The notes under the pieces: model-generated | Databases searched by the model: none | Seen by the model: the letters and a program-made list of their open reading frames with translations, nothing else | Told to the model about the DNA's origin: nothing | Shown here: piece by piece, positions 60,769 through 64,000 of the stretch | Layout of the letters: each line of letters opens with the position of its first letter | Position numbering within the stretch: the first letter of the stretch is position 1 | DNA from: Romboutsia sp. CE17 | Lineage (GTDB): Bacteria > Bacillota > Clostridia > Peptostreptococcales > Peptostreptococcaceae | Direction of reading: 5' to 3' | DNA: 64,000 bases | Assembly: GCF_012317385.1 (NCBI RefSeq) | Contig: NZ_CP051144.1 | Coordinates: 558,001-622,000 of the forward strand | Program-made: the position numbers and the translations under genes

Positions 60769-63189
60769 ATGAGCGTTTATAATCACAAAAGCGTTGAGTC
60801 TAAATGGCAAAAAACTTGGGCTGAGAAAAATCAATATAAAACTGATACTCTTGATGCTTCTAAGCCAAATTACTACACATTAGAGATGTTCCCATATCCA
60901 TCAGGGAAAATACATATGGGTCATGTTAGAAACTATTCTATAGGGGATGTCGTAGCTAGATTTAAGAAAATGGAAGGATATAATGTTCTTCATCCAATGG
61001 GATGGGATTCATTTGGTCTTCCAGCTGAAAATGCAGCCATAAAGCATGGAATACATCCACATAAATGGACTATGGAAAACATAGAAGATATGAAAGGACA
61101 ATTAAAGTTATTAGGTCTTAGTTATGATTGGGATAGAGAAGTTGCAACTTCTACTCCAGAATATTACAAGTTCACTCAAGAAATATTCTTGAAATTTTTA
61201 GAACATGGATTAGCATATAAGAAAAAATCTTTTGTTAACTGGTGTCCATCTTGTCAAACAGTTCTTGCTAATGAACAAGTTGTTCAAGGTCAATGTGAAA
61301 GATGTGATTCAGTAGTTGTAAAGAAAGATTTAGAACAATGGTATTTTAAAACTACTCATTATGCTGAAGAACTACTTCAAGATTTAGATACTTTAGATGG
61401 ATGGCCAGATAAAGTTAAGCTAATGCAAAAGAACTGGATAGGAAAAAGTACAGGTGCTGAAATAGTATTTGATATAGATGGAACTGATAAATCTATAACA
61501 GTATTTACGACTAGACCAGATACTATTCATGGTGTTACTTGTATGGTTATTGCTCCAGAACATGAGTTAGTAAAAGAATTAGTTGCTGGAACTGAATATG
61601 AAAAAGATGTAGAAGCGTTTATTGCAAAAATGCATACTATGACTGAAATAGAAAGAACTTCTACAGATGTAGAAAAAGAAGGTATGTTTATTGGAAAGTA
61701 CATAGTGAATCCTTTAACTGGGAAGAAAGCTCCTATATGGATAGCAAATTATGTATTAGCTGACTATGGTACAGGTGCTGTAATGGCAGTTCCTGCTCAT
61801 GATGAAAGAGATAGAGAGTTTGCACAGAAGTATAATTTAGAAATAATACCTGTAATAGATGAAGAAAATAAAATGATAAATTCAGGGGAATTCAATGGAA
61901 TGGATGCTTCTGAAGCATTTGATAAAATAATCGAAAAAATAGAAGAAATTAATAGAGGAAAGAAAACAGTTAACTATAGATTAAGAGACTGGTTACTTTC
62001 TAGACAAAGATACTGGGGATGTCCAATACCAGTTGTTTACTGTGATACTTGTGGTGTAGTTCCAGAGAAAAAAGAAAACTTACCAATATTATTACCAACA
62101 GATGTTGAGTTTAGTGGAAAAGGTGAATCGCCTCTTACAACTTCAAAAGAGTTTATGACTACAGCTTGTCCATGCTGTGGAAAGCCAGCTAGAAGAGAAG
62201 TTGATACAATGGATACATTCGTTGACTCTTCTTGGTATTTCTTAAGATATATAGATCCTAAGAATACTGAAAATATATTTGATTCAGAAGTAGTTAACAA
62301 ATGGATGCCAGTTGATCAATATATAGGAGGAGTAGAGCATGCTATAATGCACTTACTATACTCAAGATTCTTTATAAAAGCATTCAATGATATGGGACTT
62401 GTTGACTTTAAAGAGCCATTTAAGAACTTATTAACTCAAGGTATGGTTCTTAAAGAAGGTAGTAAAATGAGTAAATCAAAAGGAAACGTAGTTTCTCCAC
62501 TTGAAATAATAGAAGAGTATGGTGCAGATACTGCAAGACTATTCGTATTATTCGCAGCACCTCCAGAAAGAGATTTAGACTGGTCAGAACAAGGTGTTGA
62601 AGGATGTTATAGATTCTTAAATAGAGTTTATAGATTAGTAGATGAATTATCAGAAATTGCTAAGAGCGATGTTAAAATAGATGAATTAACAAAAGAAGAT
62701 AAAGCTATGAGATATACAATCCATGCAACACTTAAGAAGGTTACAGAGGATTTAAGTGAAAAATTTGGATTTAATACAGCAATATCTTCATTAATGGAAT
62801 TAATAAATGAAATGTACAAATACAAAGAGCTAGATAATAGAAATAATGCAGTTATAAAAGAAGGTATAGAAACTATAGTAACTATACTTGCACCATTTAC
62901 TCCTCATATAGGAGAAGAATTATGGACTATGATAGGCAAAGAAGGAAGCATATTTGATATAAGTTGGCCAAAATACGATGAATCTGCATTAGTTAAAGAT
63001 GAAGTTGAAGTTGTAGTTCAAGTTAATGGCAAAGTTAGAGGGAAGTTAACAGTTGGAGCTAATGTTTCTAGAGAAGAAATGCAAGAATTAGCTATAGCTG
63101 ATGAAAAAATAAAAGCTTTAGTAGAAGGAAAGACTATAGTAAAAGTAGTTGCGGTTCCTAAAAAATTAGTTAATATAGTTGTTAAATAA
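60769..63189 (+). CDS. leuS: Leucyl-tRNA synthetase
   Basis: An 806-residue class I tRNA synthetase. HIGH motif is [15 protein letters not shown] at about residue 42; the editing domain runs from about 220 to 410 ([11 protein letters not shown]); a zinc knuckle [11 protein letters not shown] and the KMSKSKG motif follow near residue 565; the anticodon-binding helices and a C-terminal domain close it. A AAGGAGG site precedes the ATG. T-box control fits its function. Confidence 0.98.
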   Translation: MSVYNHKSVESKWQKTWAEKNQYKTDTLDASKPNYYTLEMFPYPSGKIHMGHVRNYSIGDVVARFKKMEGYNVLHPMGWDSFGLPAENAAIKHGIHPHKWTMENIEDMKGQLKLLGLSYDWDREVATSTPEYYKFTQEIFLKFLEHGLAYKKKSFVNWCPSCQTVLANEQVVQGQCERCDSVVVKKDLEQWYFKTTHYAEELLQDLDTLDGWPDKVKLMQKNWIGKSTGAEIVFDIDGTDKSITVFTTRPDTIHGVTCMVIAPEHELVKELVAGTEYEKDVEAFIAKMHTMTEIERTSTDVEKEGMFIGKYIVNPLTGKKAPIWIANYVLADYGTGAVMAVPAHDERDREFAQKYNLEIIPVIDEENKMINSGEFNGMDASEAFDKIIEKIEEINRGKKTVNYRLRDWLLSRQRYWGCPIPVVYCDTCGVVPEKKENLPILLPTDVEFSGKGESPLTTSKEFMTTACPCCGKPARREVDTMDTFVDSSWYFLRYIDPKNTENIFDSEVVNKWMPVDQYIGGVEHAIMHLLYSRFFIKAFNDMGLVDFKEPFKNLLTQGMVLKEGSKMSKSKGNVVSPLEIIEEYGADTARLFVLFAAPPERDLDWSEQGVEGCYRFLNRVYRLVDELSEIAKSDVKIDELTKEDKAMRYTIHATLKKVTEDLSEKFGFNTAISSLMELINEMYKYKELDNRNNAVIKEGIETIVTILAPFTPHIGEELWTMIGKEGSIFDISWPKYDESALVKDEVEVVVQVNGKVRGKLTVGANVSREEMQELAIADEKIKALVEGKTIVKVVAVPKKLVNIVVK

Positions 63190-63196
63190 TTTTTAT

Positions 63197-63243
63197 AAAA
63201 ATCATATCTAAAATATACTTACATATTTTAGATATGATTTTTT
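63197..63243 (+). terminator. Terminator after leuS
   Basis: A perfect 19-bp inverted repeat (63197-63215 with 63223-63241) followed by T residues. Confidence 0.85.
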
Positions 63244-63600
63244 AATTTAAACATAATGTCTATTTAATTTTTTTAAGTTTAAATTAATATTAAATATAAA
63301 AGTTATTTACTATAATTTTCGAAAATTTTAGTGAACTAATAAATATATATATAATTTATTCTAAAATAGAAGTTGAATATTTATTCTAAATTATAAAAAA
63401 ATTGAAAAATAAGAATGTGTAAATAATACATTTGTCACTATGAGGTTTATATCATTTTATAGTAGGTTGTTGCTTTAGGTGTGAGAACGTACACTTTAAA
63501 AAGTAAAAGATAAAATAAAATTAAACTTAAAATATTTAACTTAAATATATAATATACCTAACTTTAGGTAAGTTTTTTTATTGAAAAAAAGGTTATAAAT
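63243..63600 (+). other. Intergenic region with possible untranslated RNA
   Basis: Between the leuS terminator and the ilvA promoter. It contains a second terminator (63555-63580) with no gene ahead of it, so it may encode a small RNA or leader. The middle (63440-63515) is somewhat richer in G and includes TGTGAGAACGTACA, a short inverted repeat. No standard ORF. Confidence 0.4.
63555..63580 (+). terminator. Orphan terminator between leuS and ilvA
   Basis: Perfect 7-bp stem (63555-63561 with 63564-63570) with a T run. A terminator for leuS was already passed, so it probably closes an unannotated transcript. Confidence 0.65.
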
Positions 63601-63611
63601 CTAAAAAAATG

Positions 63612-63641
63612 TTGACGAAAACTGATTGTTAATAATATAAT
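63612..63641 (+). promoter_or_regulatory. Promoter of ilvA
   Basis: TTGACG at 63612-63617 and TATAAT at 63636-63641 with an 18-base spacer, 85 bases ahead of the ilvA start and after the orphan terminator. Confidence 0.65.
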
Positions 63642-63725
63642 TAATTTGTAGAAAAAATAACACATAAAAATGTTAAATAATGTTAAAGAAATGACTATTA
63701 AAAATAAACTGTAGGGGGTAATATT

Positions 63726-64000
63726 ATGTTACAAGTTACATTAAAAGATATACAAGATGCAAAGGAAACTATAAAAGATATAGTTAAAAAAACTGATTTA
63801 TTAGAGTGTGCAGGTCTTAGTAGTATGACTAATGCAAACGTTTTTTATAAATGCGAAAATCTTCAAAGAACAGGATCATTCAAGGTAAGAGGGGCTTGTA
63901 ATAAAATAGCAAATTTAACTTATGAAGAAAAGGCAAACGGTGTCATAGCGTCTAGTGCAGGAAATCATGCACAAGGAGTTGCTTTAGGTGCAAAGATGAG
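63726..64000 (+). CDS. ilvA: Threonine ammonia-lyase, 5' part (runs off window)
   Basis: The first 91 codons of a PLP-dependent threonine deaminase. GSFKVRGACNKI contains the PLP lysine (SxKxRGA motif) and SSAGNHAQGVALGAKM is the phosphate loop. It makes 2-oxobutanoate, either for isoleucine synthesis (IlvA) or for threonine breakdown (TdcB); the C-terminal regulatory part that distinguishes them is beyond the window. A TAGGGGG site precedes the ATG. Confidence 0.93.
   Translation, partial: MLQVTLKDIQDAKETIKDIVKKTDLLECAGLSSMTNANVFYKCENLQRTGSFKVRGACNKIANLTYEEKANGVIASSAGNHAQGVALGAKM

Overview
The window is a strongly AT-rich, gene-dense chromosomal segment. Gene content and order point to an anaerobic, low-GC Firmicute of class Clostridia, most likely family Peptostreptococcaceae (Clostridioides / Paeniclostridium / Romboutsia relatives). 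The main pointers are an rnfCDGEAB operon running into maf-radC-mreBCD-PBP2-minCDE-rodA-mgsA, a flavodiiron protein, the radical-SAM/DUF2344 pair ahead of rng-rplU-prp-rpmA-obgE-yhbY, T-box leaders, and the general AT-rich codon use. The family-level placement is inferred from remembered gene order; no database search was run. No phage, insertion sequence, CRISPR array or rRNA operon was seen. One tRNA gene (Leu, CAA) is present.

Layout. 1-3.6 kb: a LysR regulator divergent from an unknown lipoprotein, then moeA-mobB for molybdenum cofactor. 3.6-8.1 kb: a Fur-type iron uptake cluster (two permeases, ATPase, binding protein, IsdG-like monooxygenase) with a perfect 6-1-6 Fur motif next to the promoter. 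8.2-15.6 kb: mixed single genes (ABC exporter, metallophosphoesterase, DUF2325 gene with Fur-like sites, IscA-like protein, cytidine deaminase, FucO-like alcohol dehydrogenase, AraC regulator) plus a gene remnant and an unannotated 36-aa ORF. 16-19.3 kb: an AUG-specifier T-box ahead of an NhaC/MetT-type transporter, a pair of half-size chromate transporters, and tRNA-Leu. 19.4-25.2 kb: polA-coaE-lytic transglycosylase-peptide-binding lipoprotein, then a copper chaperone behind a CsoR-like operator. 25.2-28.9 kb: small and lineage-specific genes with long perfect palindromes.

29-44.8 kb: the Rnf complex (ferredoxin:NAD+ oxidoreductase, ion pumping), then the cell-shape and septum-placement cluster and methylglyoxal synthase. 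45-57.6 kb: FprA (minus strand), the radical-SAM/RNase G/ribosomal protein block with an L21 leader and the Prp protease that would process L27, CoA-disulfide reductase-like enzyme, RNase Z and a class V aminotransferase. 57.7-64 kb: recX with a tiny downstream ORF (minus strand), nadD-yqeK-rsfS, leuS under a CUU-specifier T-box, and the start of ilvA/tdcB, which runs off the window.

Most of the window is housekeeping. The items most worth a second look are unusual start codons (AUA for a chromate transporter half, CUG for radC), a binding protein that lacks the lipobox cysteine, a 115-residue charged insertion inside the PBP2 transpeptidase domain, a repeat-encoded lysine-rich N-terminus on MreB, several sORFs with good ribosome binding sites, and three copies of a 13-16 bp element ahead of rnf. 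I did not find a clear new multi-gene defence or mobile system.
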